Shown: positions 35,101 through 42,840, counted from the stretch's first letter. The stretch: DNA of 64,000 bases from Bog-532 sp963805255 (GCA_963805255.1 CAWDTK010000015.1:62001-126000), one strand, 5' to 3'. Notes: a model not told the origin generated them from the letters alone. Numbers and translations: made by a program.

Positions 35101-35573
35101 TGCGGAACGTCACCGGTAGCGGGCACCGGGCGCTGGTCTTCAGCCAGTTCACCGGCTTCCTTGAGATGGTGCGGGAGCGTCTTGCCGCTGAGGGGGTCGG
35201 TCACTGCTATCTCGATGGCAAGACGCGGGACAGGGCCGCGGTGATCGGGCGATTCAAGGATGGCGGCGTCCCGGTGTTCCTGATCAGCCTGAAGGCCGGC
35301 GGGTTCGGCCTGAACCTGACCGAGGCCGACTACTGCTTCCTGCTCGACCCGTGGTGGAATCCCGCGACGGAGGCGCAGGCCGTCGACCGGACGCACCGCA
35401 TCGGGCAGACCCGCAACGTGATGGTGTACCGGCTCATCGCGAGAGACACCATCGAGGAGAAGGTCGTGGCGCTCAAGGCGCGCAAGGCGGAGCTGTTCTC
35501 GAGCGTCATGGACGACGGGAACGCGTTCGGCGCCAGCCTTGACGCCGACGACATCCGCGGCCTGTTCGCATAA
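32163..35573 (+). CDS. SWIM zinc-finger SNF2-family helicase
   Basis: About 1,136 residues from GTG 32163 (VQRELVVDIDPAALAEAVGR). SWIM zinc finger near residues 80-100: GECSCPVGFDCKHVVALVLT. A Pro/Ala linker with 18-bp DNA repeats (32477 on), then a large accessory region. The SNF2 motor has GGILADDMGLGKTLQALAL (motif I), LLLDEAQFVKNHQSKAY (DEAQ, motif II), LAITGTPMENNLMELWSLLS, ALVFSQFTGFLEMVRERLA, SLKAGGFGLNLTEADYCFLL and AVDRTHRIGQTRNVMVYRL (motif VI). It is likely a DNA translocase in repair or transcription. It follows nucS by 79 bp, so a repair link is possible. Confidence 0.93.
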   Translation: MQRELVVDIDPAALAEAVGRETYERGVQCVRQHAVVRALWKLSAGALAGTVRGRYGNLYTTTARFSSPDGPDGPVHRFERGECSCPVGFDCKHVVALVLTATGPLRPADTGRPADTGRPAGTGRPAADKAGAGHAAWERPLASLLTSGQAGARGAAGPGPAGPRGPAATTPLAIELTLSTPQYLPRSRPAGPDPVPQLQARLVRPGKNGWVAGGLSWSHLGNLHYSGDYRASHIRWLKEFYALYKSGLSQFVYSYSYGEEKTITLSAFESARLWPLLDEAEAIGLHLVHARNRLGPLDSYGHAELCLDATSSADTLAITPVVVVDEKPTDAVPVAFIGPQGHGLVYTSHEGLAPGTGRGDWPLRIARLASPVPPSLQRLALEARPLQVPAGAHARFRDEYYPRLRQMARVISSDGSFSPPVIPDPTLVLSASYGTGHDLDLRWEWEYEIGESRRRAPLYPDGDPGYRDLDAERTILAGLDAGLEAFGLRSPDPERPLVPGTALGGIATMRFSTEVLPLLDGHPGVAVEISGEPADYREAGDSLRIGVSAGDVAGETDWFDLGVSITVEGREVPFADIFVALSRNQSHLLLTGGAYFSLDKPELRSLRRLIDEARALQETPDGPLRISRFQAGLWDEFAALGVVEAQAQAWQRQVGGLLALGSIEPKPQPAALSAQLRPYQADGFGWLAFLWEHQLGGILADDMGLGKTLQALALICHARQAQPGLVPFLIVAPTSVTANWLTEAARFAPGLTVAGISDTLRKRGQSLGEIIAGADVVVTSYTLFRLDFDAYAAADWSGLLLDEAQFVKNHQSKAYQCARKLPAPFKLAITGTPMENNLMELWSLLSITAPGLFPHPARFRDFYARPIENGREPELLAQLRRRIRPLVMRRTKERVAADLPAKQEQLLEVDLHPRHRTVYQRHLQRERQKVLGLVDDLQRNRFTILRSLTLLRQLSLHAGLTDGEHLDLPSSKIDALLEQLRNVTGSGHRALVFSQFTGFLEMVRERLAAEGVGHCYLDGKTRDRAAVIGRFKDGGVPVFLISLKAGGFGLNLTEADYCFLLDPWWNPATEAQAVDRTHRIGQTRNVMVYRLIARDTIEEKVVALKARKAELFSSVMDDGNAFGASLDADDIRGLFA

Positions 35574-35650
35574 CCCGGCGTGCCGCGTCGCACGAAGAAT
35601 GAGATCAGCGTGGATCGTACTGGATCTGCGCGTGATGCCACGGTGTCCGG

Positions 35651-35730
35651 CGGGTCCTGGTCACCGGCCGCCGCATCCGCTGCGTCACCCTGGACGGCGC
35701 GGTGACGCGCGGCACCGGGGATGACGTGCC
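35651..35730 (+). repeat. Degenerate second copy of the nucS 3' end
   Basis: This 80-bp segment aligns without gaps to nucS 31991-32070. I count 62 of 80 identical bases. It translates RRVLVTGRRIRCVTLDGAVT RGTGDD, against nucS ARVLATDRGIRCVTLDYEAM RGTEDD. Upstream, the frame hits a stop (TGA at about 35633), so it is a fragment. It lies 77 bp after the SNF2 gene in the otherwise empty 35574-35867 gap. Confidence 0.75.
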
Positions 35731-35867
35731 GGGGCCGCCCCGAACAGGCCGAGGATGCGGCGGGCCCGGCCACTGGGCCCGCCGGCGACGTCCCGTCCGG
35801 ACGGCGGCCGGCTGGCGCGAGAGGCCCCCGGGCCGGAGCCGGCGGCGGCGAGTGCTTATATGACCTA

Positions 35868-36617
35868 ATGCGTGCACTGGTCACCAACGACGACGGGATC
35901 GACAGCGCCGGGCTGCGCACGCTGGCGCAGGTCGCCGTCGCCACCGGGCTGAAGGTGACCGTCGCGGCGCCGGACGGGGAGCGCAGCGGCACCAGTGCCG
36001 CCATGTCCGGGCTGGCCGACGGCGGCCGCCTGCTGGTCGAGGACCGGACGCTCGACGGGCTGGGCAACGCGCGCACGGTCGCGGTGCGGGCGTCGCCGGC
36101 GATGATCGTTTTCGTGGGCTCGCACGGCGCCTTCGGGGAGCCGCCGGACATCGTGCTGTCGGGGATCAACCGGGGGCCGAACATCGGGCGGGCCATCCTG
36201 CACTCCGGCACGTTGGGCGCCGCGCTGACCGCCGCGTCGGCGGGCCTGCCGGCCATGGCGGTATCGCTGGATTCGGCCCGGGCCGTGCACTGGGACACCG
36301 CCGCGGCAGCCACCACCCGCGTGCTCGAGTGGTTCCTGCCGCGCGCCGAGGTTCCAGTCGTCGTGAACGTGAACGTGCCCGACCGGCCCGCCGGCGAGCT
36401 GCGCGGGCTGCACCCGGCGCGGCTGGCATCCTACGAGGTGATGCGGGTGATCATCGGCGAGCCGGGCGAGGGCTTCATCCCCGTGACGTTCTCCGGGCTT
36501 GACGCGCAGCCCGCGGCAGGCACCGACCTCGCGCTGATCCGGCAGGGCTGGGCGACGGTCACCGTGCTAAACGGGCTGACCGAATCCGGCGCCCTCGACC
36601 TGTCCACCCTGGCCTGA
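35868..36617 (+). CDS. surE: 5'/3'-nucleotidase SurE
   Basis: Metal-dependent nucleoside 5'/3'-monophosphate phosphatase, 249 residues from ATG 35868 (MRALVTNDDGIDSAGLRTLA, with the metal Asp-Asp). Further blocks: VTVAAPDGERSGTSAAMSGL, PDIVLSGINRGPNIGRAILH (Asn), SGTLGAALTAASAGLPAMAV and VVNVNVPDRPAGELRGL. The frame extends upstream to 35721, but those codons are Pro/Arg-rich and unlike the family. Confidence 0.92.
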   Translation: MRALVTNDDGIDSAGLRTLAQVAVATGLKVTVAAPDGERSGTSAAMSGLADGGRLLVEDRTLDGLGNARTVAVRASPAMIVFVGSHGAFGEPPDIVLSGINRGPNIGRAILHSGTLGAALTAASAGLPAMAVSLDSARAVHWDTAAAATTRVLEWFLPRAEVPVVVNVNVPDRPAGELRGLHPARLASYEVMRVIIGEPGEGFIPVTFSGLDAQPAAGTDLALIRQGWATVTVLNGLTESGALDLSTLA

Positions 36618-36639
36618 GCCGGGCCCGGCCGACACCGAC

Positions 36640-36804
36640 ACTGAGGTGCTCGCCCTGGCCGACGAGATCGCCGGCGGCGCGTACCCAGGTGCTCGCCGAT
36701 TCGGGTGGGACCATCGAAGGGGTTGACGTGGCCGAGATCCGCTCCCACGTTGACGAGGGGCGTCGCATCCTCGGTTACACCCGGGAGCCGGGCGCGTCGC
36801 CGTG
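36640..36804 (+). other. Unassigned coding-like fragment between surE and the RibD-like gene
   Basis: A plus-strand frame reads QVLADSGGTIEGVDVAEIRS then HVDEGRRILGYTREPGASP and stop at 36804, preceded in another frame by EVLALADEIAGGAYPGAR. The composition looks like real protein rather than shadow, but there is no start and I cannot name a family. Its end overlaps the 3' end of the RibD-like gene on the other strand. Confidence 0.3.
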
Positions 36805-38073
36805 ACCGCGCAGCACGGCCGCGTTGACGGCGCTCGCGGCCGGGGCGAGCGCCGGGATCTCGGCGACGGTGATGCCCGCGGCGCGGAGCTGCTCGGCGCC
36901 GCGGCCTTCGGTGAAGATGGGCGGCTCGCGCCACGCGAAGACGACCCGGGGAATGCCCGCCGCAAGGATGTGCTGGACGCACGTGATGAGGCGGGATGCC
37001 CGCGCGCCGCACGGCACGAGCGAGCTGTAGATCGTCGCGGTGGCCAGGCGCGGGTCATCCGGGCCGATCTTGCGCAGCGCGACCTCCTCCGCGTGGTCGT
37101 GCGGCTCCTGCTCCCGGGAGAAGCCGGTGGCCATGATCTCTCCGTCCGCGGCCACGATGATGGCCCCCACCGAGAAGGCGGTGTCCGAGGGCGGGCACTG
37201 GCGGGACAGCTCGATCGCCGCGCGGAGGAAACGCGCGTCGGTCGCGCTGGGCCCGCCGGCCGCGCTGGGGCCGCCTGGCGCGCTGGGGAGGCCGGGGGCG
37301 CCAGGACGGCCGGGGGCGCCGGGGGCGCCGGGGCCCAGCAGGTAGCGCAGCGCGACCACGCCGCCGAGCCGCTGCACGCCGGCCAGCGTCATGGGGTGCG
37401 CGCGGTCCGCGGGGTAGTCCCCCGGCAGCGCGAACGGCGGCGCGCCCGCCTCCCCCACGAAGAACGGCGCCACGGCCAGGTGCAGCTCATCCGCGAGGTT
37501 CTGGGTCAGAAAATCCCGCAGCAGGACCGAGCCGCCTTCGAGGAGAACCCGCGCCACGGCGCGTTCGGCCAGATCGGCGAGCGTGAAGGAGAGGGCGGGC
37601 GGGTCACCGGCGTCAATGACCTCGGCCCTGTCCCCCAGCCGCGCCACCGCGGCCGGGACCGCCGGGCTGGCGCAGTAGACCAGGCGGCCCCCGCCCGCCC
37701 GCTGCGGGGCGAGGGCGTCCGCCCGCTCCGGTGGGGCGAAGAAGCGCGCGGCCGGGTCGAGGTCGGCGGTCGTGGTCACGGTGACCCGCAGGGGGTGCTC
37801 CGGCCGCCCGGCCGCGACCCGGGCGGCGCGGAGCCGTGGTGAGCGGATGAGCAGCCGCGGGTTGTCTTGGCGCACGGTGTTCGCGCCCACCAGGATCGCG
37901 TCCGCGCTGGCCCGCAGCTCGTCCACCCGGTCCAGGTCGTCCGGGCCGGACAGCAGCAGGCGCGCGGGGCCGGTGTCATCGATCCGGCCGTCCACCGACA
38001 TGGCGCAGCTGATCAGGACGTAGGGGCGAGTTGGCAACGGTCTCTCCAGGGTCGGCGCGGGCCGGGCGGGCAC
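36775..38073 (-). CDS. RibD-like fusion with swapped order: reductase then deaminase
   Basis: 432 residues. The N-terminal part (about 15-245) is a RibD_C/dihydrofolate-reductase-like pyrimidine reductase: RPYVLISCAMSVDGRIDDTG, DAILVGANTVRQDNPRLLI, ARVLLEGGSVLLRDFL and DELHLAVAPFFVGE. A Gly/Pro/Ala repeat linker (about 248-275) follows. The C-terminal part (about 277-420) is a cytidine-deaminase-fold domain: FLRAAIELSRQCPPSDTAFS, HDHAEEVALRKIG (His-Ala-Glu) and LVPCGARASRLITCVQHIL (zinc cysteines). Canonical RibD has deaminase first. Together they could carry out steps 2 and 3 of riboflavin synthesis or act on a related pyrimidine. GTG 38073 is taken as start; a TTG near 38031 with GGAGAG upstream is possible. 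Confidence 0.85.
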   Translation of the reverse strand: MPARPAPTLERPLPTRPYVLISCAMSVDGRIDDTGPARLLLSGPDDLDRVDELRASADAILVGANTVRQDNPRLLIRSPRLRAARVAAGRPEHPLRVTVTTTADLDPAARFFAPPERADALAPQRAGGGRLVYCASPAVPAAVARLGDRAEVIDAGDPPALSFTLADLAERAVARVLLEGGSVLLRDFLTQNLADELHLAVAPFFVGEAGAPPFALPGDYPADRAHPMTLAGVQRLGGVVALRYLLGPGAPGAPGRPGAPGLPSAPGGPSAAGGPSATDARFLRAAIELSRQCPPSDTAFSVGAIIVAADGEIMATGFSREQEPHDHAEEVALRKIGPDDPRLATATIYSSLVPCGARASRLITCVQHILAAGIPRVVFAWREPPIFTEGRGAEQLRAAGITVAEIPALAPAASAVNAAVLRGHGDAPGSRV

Positions 38074-38212
38074 GGGCGGCAGGCGGGCCGGCGGGAGCGG
38101 CCGCGGATCTTGCTACTGCACGGTAGGTTCAGCGGGTGGGCGGTGATTTACTTAACACTCCGGTGCGTGCGCGCGCAGCCGAGGCACATGCGCGCGCAGC
38201 CAGCAGGCGAGG

Positions 38213-38475
38213 ATGGCGGTGGCTTTGACAGCATCCCAGGCTCAGGAGCCGGCCCGGCCGCGGGTGTCCGCCCGCGCGACGTTCGAATCGCCGAACCCGG
38301 CGACCGGGCAGCCCATCGCGACGTCCTGGCCGGGCCGGCGATCACCGTGCGGCGGGTGGCGACCCTTGAGGAGGGCATTCAGCTGGCCAGCGCGAGCAGC
38401 TACGGGCTCGTCACCCTGCTGCACGGCCGGCGCGGCCGCGCCTGGGCGACCGACCGGGCGGGGGCTCATGGGTGG
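38213..38475 (+). pseudogene. Aldehyde dehydrogenase remnant with internal deletion
   Basis: From ATG 38213 one frame reads VSARATFESPNPATGQPIAT, like an ALDH N-terminus (NPATGxxIA). Another frame soon after reads GPAITVRRVATLEEGIQLAS then ASSYGLVTLLHGRRGRAW, like the ALDH C-terminal FGPVxxVxRxxxxDEAxxLAN(x)xxYGL. The catalytic Cys/Glu domain, about 370 residues, is missing. Inactive. Followed by 19-bp tandem repeats near 38498-38545. Confidence 0.65.
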
Positions 38476-38944
38476 GCTGGCCCCGGGCGGTGGCCCCCGG
38501 GTGGGTGGCTGACCGGGTGGGTGGCTGACCGGGTGGGTGGCCCCCGGCCAGCTGTTGCCGACCGGGAGCGCTCCCGGTGGGGTCCGATGAGCCCCCGAGA
38601 TCCATAGGCCCCCAGGTGGTCGCCGGCGATCACCGCTGGTTAGCGGACGGAGCCAGCCCACCAAGGGTTGCGACCGGAAATCACCCCCAAAGCCGGACCT
38701 GTTCTTCGCGGTCTCGCTAACCCTCTGTGATCAAAGCTAATCATACCGGTGATCAAATGTGAATCCCCGCAGGTCAGTTTGATGATCACGTTCTGATATC
38801 AGAGGTAACCCAGGGTACCCCCGTGGTGCCGGGGCGGGCGCAAGAAGCCCGGCATCAGAGACGTTATGGCCAGCGCCCAGGGAGGGGAACTTCCGCCATG
38901 CCCGGCAGGTACTGGGGCTCCGGGCGCCATCGTATGGTGGGAAC
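38476..38944. other. Intergenic region upstream of the cobalamin adenosyltransferase
   Basis: Contains copies of a 19-bp unit built on GGGTGGGTGGCTGACC (about 38498-38545), then a lower-GC stretch 38715-38800 with three GTGATCA / TGATCAC-type elements that could be regulator sites. I looked for a cobalamin riboswitch core and did not recognise one. No gene seen. Confidence 0.5.
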
Positions 38945-39544
38945 ATGCCACGTAACCGCAGGGACAATCCCGTTGTGCTGTCACGTATCTACACGCGAAC
39001 CGGGGACGACGGGAGCACCGCCCTCGCGGACGGCACACGGGCGGCCAAGACCGACAGCCGGCTGGTCGCCTACGCCGACGTAGAAGAGGCCAACTGCGCC
39101 ATCGGCGTGGCGATCACCATCGGGCGGACTGAGCCGGAGATCACCGAACTGCTGTCCCGCATCCAGAACGAGCTCTTCGACGTTGGCGCTGACCTCGCCA
39201 ATCCCATCACCGACCGGCCGCCGCCCTATCCGCCGCTGCGGATCGACGCGAGCTACATCGACGCGCTGGAACAGGCGTGCGACCGCTACAACGAGGATCT
39301 GCCCGTCCTGCGCAGCTTCGTGCTGCCCGGCGGAACGCCCGCCGCGGCCCTGCTGCACACCGCGCGGACGGTCACGCGCCGGGCCGAGCGGAGCGCGTGG
39401 GCGGCGGTCGGCGAGCACGGGGACACGGTTAACCCGCTGGCCGCGCGGTACCTGAACCGCCTGTCAGATCTGCTGTTCATCCTCGGGCGGCGGCTCAACG
39501 CCGGGCACGGTGACGTGCTGTGGAAGCCCGGTGGGGAACGTTAG
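38945..39544 (+). CDS. PduO-type cob(I)alamin adenosyltransferase
   Basis: Makes adenosylcobalamin, the cofactor of methylmalonyl-CoA mutase. 199 residues. ATP-binding N-terminus LSRIYTRTGDDGSTALADGT, then TDSRLVAYADVEEANCAIGV, IQNELFDVGADLANPI, SFVLPGGTPAAALLHTARTV, TRRAERSAWA and LNRLSDLLFILGRRLN (cobalamin side). All conserved blocks are present. Convergent with DUF2550-atpC. The same neighbour relation exists in M. tuberculosis (Rv1314c beside Rv1312), as I recall. Confidence 0.94.
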   Translation: MPRNRRDNPVVLSRIYTRTGDDGSTALADGTRAAKTDSRLVAYADVEEANCAIGVAITIGRTEPEITELLSRIQNELFDVGADLANPITDRPPPYPPLRIDASYIDALEQACDRYNEDLPVLRSFVLPGGTPAAALLHTARTVTRRAERSAWAAVGEHGDTVNPLAARYLNRLSDLLFILGRRLNAGHGDVLWKPGGER

Positions 39545-39620
39545 GCGATCTGGTCCAGGCACGAGCCGGGCGGGGCGGCTCAGGCGATCTGGTCCATGTA
39601 GGAGCCGGGCGGGGCGGCTT
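39543..39620. repeat. 39-bp tandem duplication covering the DUF2550 stop
   Basis: Two 39-bp copies (39543-39581 and 39582-39620). On the minus strand the first-read copy codes APPGSYMDQIA then TGA. The second copy, in the same frame just after the stop, codes APPGSCLDQIA then TAA. The final TAA overlaps the stop of the adenosyltransferase gene. Confidence 0.88.
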
Positions 39621-40029
39621 CGAGCCAGGCCAGGAAGCCGGTGAGCACCGCCTCCGACATCGCGAGCTCTACCCGGGCCGCGTCGCCCACCGTGCACTCC
39701 ACCACGGCCATCCCGGGGCCGAGGCTGGCGCTCTCGGCCGGGGTGGCCTCCCGCCGTGCCGCGACGGTCAGCGTGCGGCGCTCCAGCTCCACCCGGGGCC
39801 GCAGCCGGACCCCGAACAGCGGAAACCAGCACAGCCGGTCGCCCTGGTAGGAGGCGACGCCGAGACGCCACGATCCCTGGCCCGCGGTGCGCCGCAGACC
39901 GCAGTCAACGGTGCCGCCGCCGCGTTCGAGCAGGAACCGGCGGGCGGCGATCCCGCTCGCGATCAGGACGAGGAAGAGGAGGAAGGCGGCGAAAAGCCAG
40001 GCCGCATCAAGAGCCAGCGCGCCTCCCAC
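39580..40029 (-). CDS. DUF2550 membrane protein
   Basis: 149 residues with one N-terminal membrane segment (AAWLFAAFLLFLVLIASGIA), then a cytoplasmic domain: GGGTVDCGLRRTAGQGSWRL, YQGDRLCWFPLFGVRLRPRV and AVVECTVGDAARVELAMSEA. The family regularly follows atpC in actinobacteria (Rv1312 position). Function unknown. It starts at GTG 40029, 12 bp after the atpC stop, so it is probably part of the atp operon. Confidence 0.88.
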   Translation of the reverse strand: MGGALALDAAWLFAAFLLFLVLIASGIAARRFLLERGGGTVDCGLRRTAGQGSWRLGVASYQGDRLCWFPLFGVRLRPRVELERRTLTVAARREATPAESASLGPGMAVVECTVGDAARVELAMSEAVLTGFLAWLEAAPPGSYMDQIA

Positions 40030-40041
40030 CCCCGGCCCTCG

Positions 40042-40470
40042 TCAGGCCTGTTCGCCCGCGGCTCGCAGCTGCGCCCTCGCGTACCTTGCCTCTGTGGGTT
40101 CCTCGGCCGACGACGGCAAGCCTGCCCCGCTCAGCGCGGTCTCCAGCTCCGAGCGGGCTGCGGCCTTGTCTACCTCGGCGCCGAGCTGCGCATCGACCGC
40201 GAGGATTGACACCCGGTCATCGGCGATGGAGAGGAAACCGCCGCTCACCGCGGCGGTGATCTCTCCCCCGGCCGCCGCCACTTCGGCCCGCGATGCGTCG
40301 CCCGCCGGGTCGAGAATGCGGACGACGCTGCCCTCGGCCAGGATACCCAGAACCGGCGGATGGCCGGCCAGCAGCCCGATGTCACCATCGAGCGTTTTCG
40401 CGATAACCATGCCGGCGTCGCCCGCCCATAGCTCCCGGTCCGCGACGACGACCTCGACGTGCAAGGTCAC
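40042..40470 (-). CDS. atpC: F1 ATP synthase epsilon subunit
   Basis: Central-stalk subunit that couples rotation and can inhibit hydrolysis. 142 residues from GTG 40470 (VTLHVEVVVADRELWAGDAG), overlapping the atpD stop by 4 bp (GTGA). The beta-sandwich includes GDIGLLAGHPPVLGILAEGS and GGFLSIADDRVSILAVDAQ. The C-terminal helices include VDKAAARSELETALSGAG. Longer frames to 40518 lie inside atpD. Confidence 0.93.
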   Translation of the reverse strand: MTLHVEVVVADRELWAGDAGMVIAKTLDGDIGLLAGHPPVLGILAEGSVVRILDPAGDASRAEVAAAGGEITAAVSGGFLSIADDRVSILAVDAQLGAEVDKAAARSELETALSGAGLPSSAEEPTEARYARAQLRAAGEQA

Positions 40471-41918
40471 TGCTCCATCTCCCTGGCCTTCTTCTCCACT
40501 TCCTCGATCCCGCCGCACATGAAGAACGCCTGCTCCGGCAGGTTGTCGTACTTGCCTTCAGTGATCGCCTTGAAGGAGGAGATCGTCTCTTCCAGCGGCG
40601 TGAAGACCCCCGGCTGCCCGGTGAACTGCTCCGCGACGTACATCGGCTGCGAGAGGAACCGCTCGATGCGCCTCGCCCGGCGCACGACGACCTGGTCGTC
40701 TTCACCCAGTTCGTCGATGCCCAGGATGGCGATGATGTCCTGCAGCTCGTTGTAGCGCTGCAGAATCTGCTGCACCTGGCGGGCCACGTCGTAGTGCTCC
40801 AGGCCGACGTACCGGGCGTCCAGGATCCGTGACGTGGAGTCTAGCGGGTCCACCGCCGGGTAGATGCCCTTCTCCGTGATCGCGCGGGACAGCGTGGTGG
40901 TGGCGTCGAGGTGCGCGAACACGGTGTGCGGGGCCGGGTCGGTGATGTCGTCGGCCGGCACGTAGATGGCCTGCATGGACGTGATCGAGTGACCGCGGGT
41001 GGAGGTGATCCGCTCCTGCAGCTGGCCCATCTCGTCGGCCAGCGTGGGCTGGTAGCCCACCGCCGACGGCATCCGGCCCAGCAGCGTCGACACCTCCGAG
41101 CCGGCCTGGGTGAACCGGAAGATGTTGTCGATGAACAGCAGGACGTCCTGCTTCTCCACGTCGCGGAAGTACTCGGCCATGGTGAGCGCCGACAGGCCCA
41201 CCCGCAGCCGGGTCCCCGGCGGCTCGTCCATCTGGCCGAAGACCAGCGCCGTGTCCGCGATGACGCCGGACTCGGTCATCTCCAGGAACAGGTCGTTGCC
41301 CTCGCGGGTGCGCTCGCCGACACCGGCGAAGACCGAGACGCCGGAGAAGTTCTGCGCGACGCGGCGGATCATCTCCTGGATCAGCACGGTCTTGCCCACG
41401 CCCGCGCCGCCGAACAGGCCGATCTTGCCGCCCCGGACGTACGGCGTGAGCAGGTCGAGGACCTTGATGCCGGTCACGAACATCTCGGTGCGCGGCTCGA
41501 GCTGGTCCAGCGGCGGCGGGTCGCGGTGAATAGCCCAGCGCTCGGTGATCTCCAGCGACGAGGTCGGGACGTCGAGGCTCTCGCCGAGGGCGTTGAACAC
41601 GTGACCCTTGGTCACCTCACCGACCGGTACAGAGATGGGCGCGCCGGTGTCGATGACGTCGGTCCCGCGGACCATGCCGTCGGTCGGCTGCATCGAGATC
41701 GCCCGCACCACGTCGTCGCCGATGTGCTGCTCGACCTCAAGGGTCAGCGTCTTGGTCTCGTCACCCAGGGTGATATCGACGTGCAGCGCGTTGTAGATCT
41801 CCGGCATATCATCGGCGGAAAATTCCACGTCGACGACGGGGCCGATGACCCGCGCGACCCGGCCGGTCCCCCGGGTCCCGGCTTCGCTTGCCGCGGGATT
41901 GTCTACGGTCGCGGTCAT
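40467..41918 (-). CDS. atpD: F1 ATP synthase beta subunit
   Basis: Catalytic subunit of about 483 residues. ATG 41918 (MTATVDNPAASEAGTRGTGR) is chosen because GAGGG lies 6 bp upstream; a GTG at 41930 is possible. P-loop GLFGGAGVGKTVLIQEMIRR, catalytic Glu in VFAGVGERTREGNDLFLEM, Walker B DVLLFIDNIFRFTQAGSEVS, and DELSEED-like ILGIDELGEDDQVVVRRARR. Complete. Confidence 0.97.
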   Translation of the reverse strand: MTATVDNPAASEAGTRGTGRVARVIGPVVDVEFSADDMPEIYNALHVDITLGDETKTLTLEVEQHIGDDVVRAISMQPTDGMVRGTDVIDTGAPISVPVGEVTKGHVFNALGESLDVPTSSLEITERWAIHRDPPPLDQLEPRTEMFVTGIKVLDLLTPYVRGGKIGLFGGAGVGKTVLIQEMIRRVAQNFSGVSVFAGVGERTREGNDLFLEMTESGVIADTALVFGQMDEPPGTRLRVGLSALTMAEYFRDVEKQDVLLFIDNIFRFTQAGSEVSTLLGRMPSAVGYQPTLADEMGQLQERITSTRGHSITSMQAIYVPADDITDPAPHTVFAHLDATTTLSRAITEKGIYPAVDPLDSTSRILDARYVGLEHYDVARQVQQILQRYNELQDIIAILGIDELGEDDQVVVRRARRIERFLSQPMYVAEQFTGQPGVFTPLEETISSFKAITEGKYDNLPEQAFFMCGGIEEVEKKAREMEQ

Positions 41919-41926
41919 AATGTCCC

Positions 41927-42838
41927 TCACTCACTTCCTGCGGTGGCGTCGGCCATCGCGTTGGAGCCGCCCACGATCTCGCTGATTTCCTGAGTGATCT
42001 CGGCCTGCCGCGCGTTGTTGGCCTCGCGGGTCAGCCGCTCCACCAGATCGTTGGCGTTATCGGTCGCCGCCTTCATCGCGCGGCGGCGGGAGGCGAGCTC
42101 GGACGCCGCCGCCTCGAGCATTGCGTAGAAGATCCGGCCCTCCACGTACTGCGGCAGCAGCCGGTCAAGCACCGTCTCGGTCGACGGCTCAAACTCATAC
42201 TGCGGCAGCGGGCCGCCGGCCGGCTCATCGGAGCTCTCCTCGATTTCCAGCGGCAGCAGCCGGGTGACCACTGGGCGCTGGGTCAGCATCGAGACGAACT
42301 CCGTGCGCACCATGTAGATCTCGTCCACGCCGCCGTCCCCGGACGGCCGGTCGAACGCCTCGAGCAGTCCGTTCGTCACCTCGGTCGTATCACGCACCGA
42401 CGGCCGCACCGAGAACCCGCTCCACTGCCGCGCCATCTCGATCTGGCGGGCCCGGTGCCAGCCGATGCCCTTGCGCCCCGCCACGAACGGGACCGCCTGG
42501 ACCTGCCGCTCCGTGAGGGTGCGGACCAGCCGCTGCTCCTCACGCAGGATGTTGTTGTTGAACGCCCCGCAGAAGCCGGAGTCGCTGGTCAGCACCAGCA
42601 CCGCGGCGCGAGAGACGGACTCCGGCTCGGAGACCAGCGGGTGGTCGATGGTGGACGACCGGCTGACGACCGCCTCCACCGCCCGCGTGAGCTCCCGCGC
42701 GTACGGCTGCGCCTCGCGCATGCGCTGCTGCGCCCGGACGATCCGGGACGAGGCGATCAGTTCCTGGGCACGGGTGATCTTGCCGATGGACTGGACCGCC
42801 CGGATCCGCTGCCGGACGGCGCGAAGCGTCGCGGCCAT
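41927..42838 (-). CDS. atpG: F1 ATP synthase gamma subunit
   Basis: Rotor shaft subunit, 303 residues. N-terminal coiled helix MAATLRAVRQRIRAVQSIGK then ITRAQELIASSRIVRAQQRM, core VLTSDSGFCGAFNNNILREE, C-terminal helix LEAAASELASRRRAMKAATD then EITQEISEIVGGSNAM. It starts 2 bp after the atpA stop, and its stop lies 8 bp ahead of the atpD start. Confidence 0.95.
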   Translation of the reverse strand: MAATLRAVRQRIRAVQSIGKITRAQELIASSRIVRAQQRMREAQPYARELTRAVEAVVSRSSTIDHPLVSEPESVSRAAVLVLTSDSGFCGAFNNNILREEQRLVRTLTERQVQAVPFVAGRKGIGWHRARQIEMARQWSGFSVRPSVRDTTEVTNGLLEAFDRPSGDGGVDEIYMVRTEFVSMLTQRPVVTRLLPLEIEESSDEPAGGPLPQYEFEPSTETVLDRLLPQYVEGRIFYAMLEAAASELASRRRAMKAATDNANDLVERLTREANNARQAEITQEISEIVGGSNAMADATAGSE

Positions 42839-42840
42839 GG

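Noticed and set aside
38272..38296. tRNA-like T-loop sequence GTTCGAATC
   Set aside because: No matching acceptor, D or anticodon stems. It lies within the aldehyde dehydrogenase remnant.
38600..38944. Cobalamin riboswitch upstream of the adenosyltransferase
   Set aside because: No B12-box consensus or matching stems recognised. A covariance search would be decisive.
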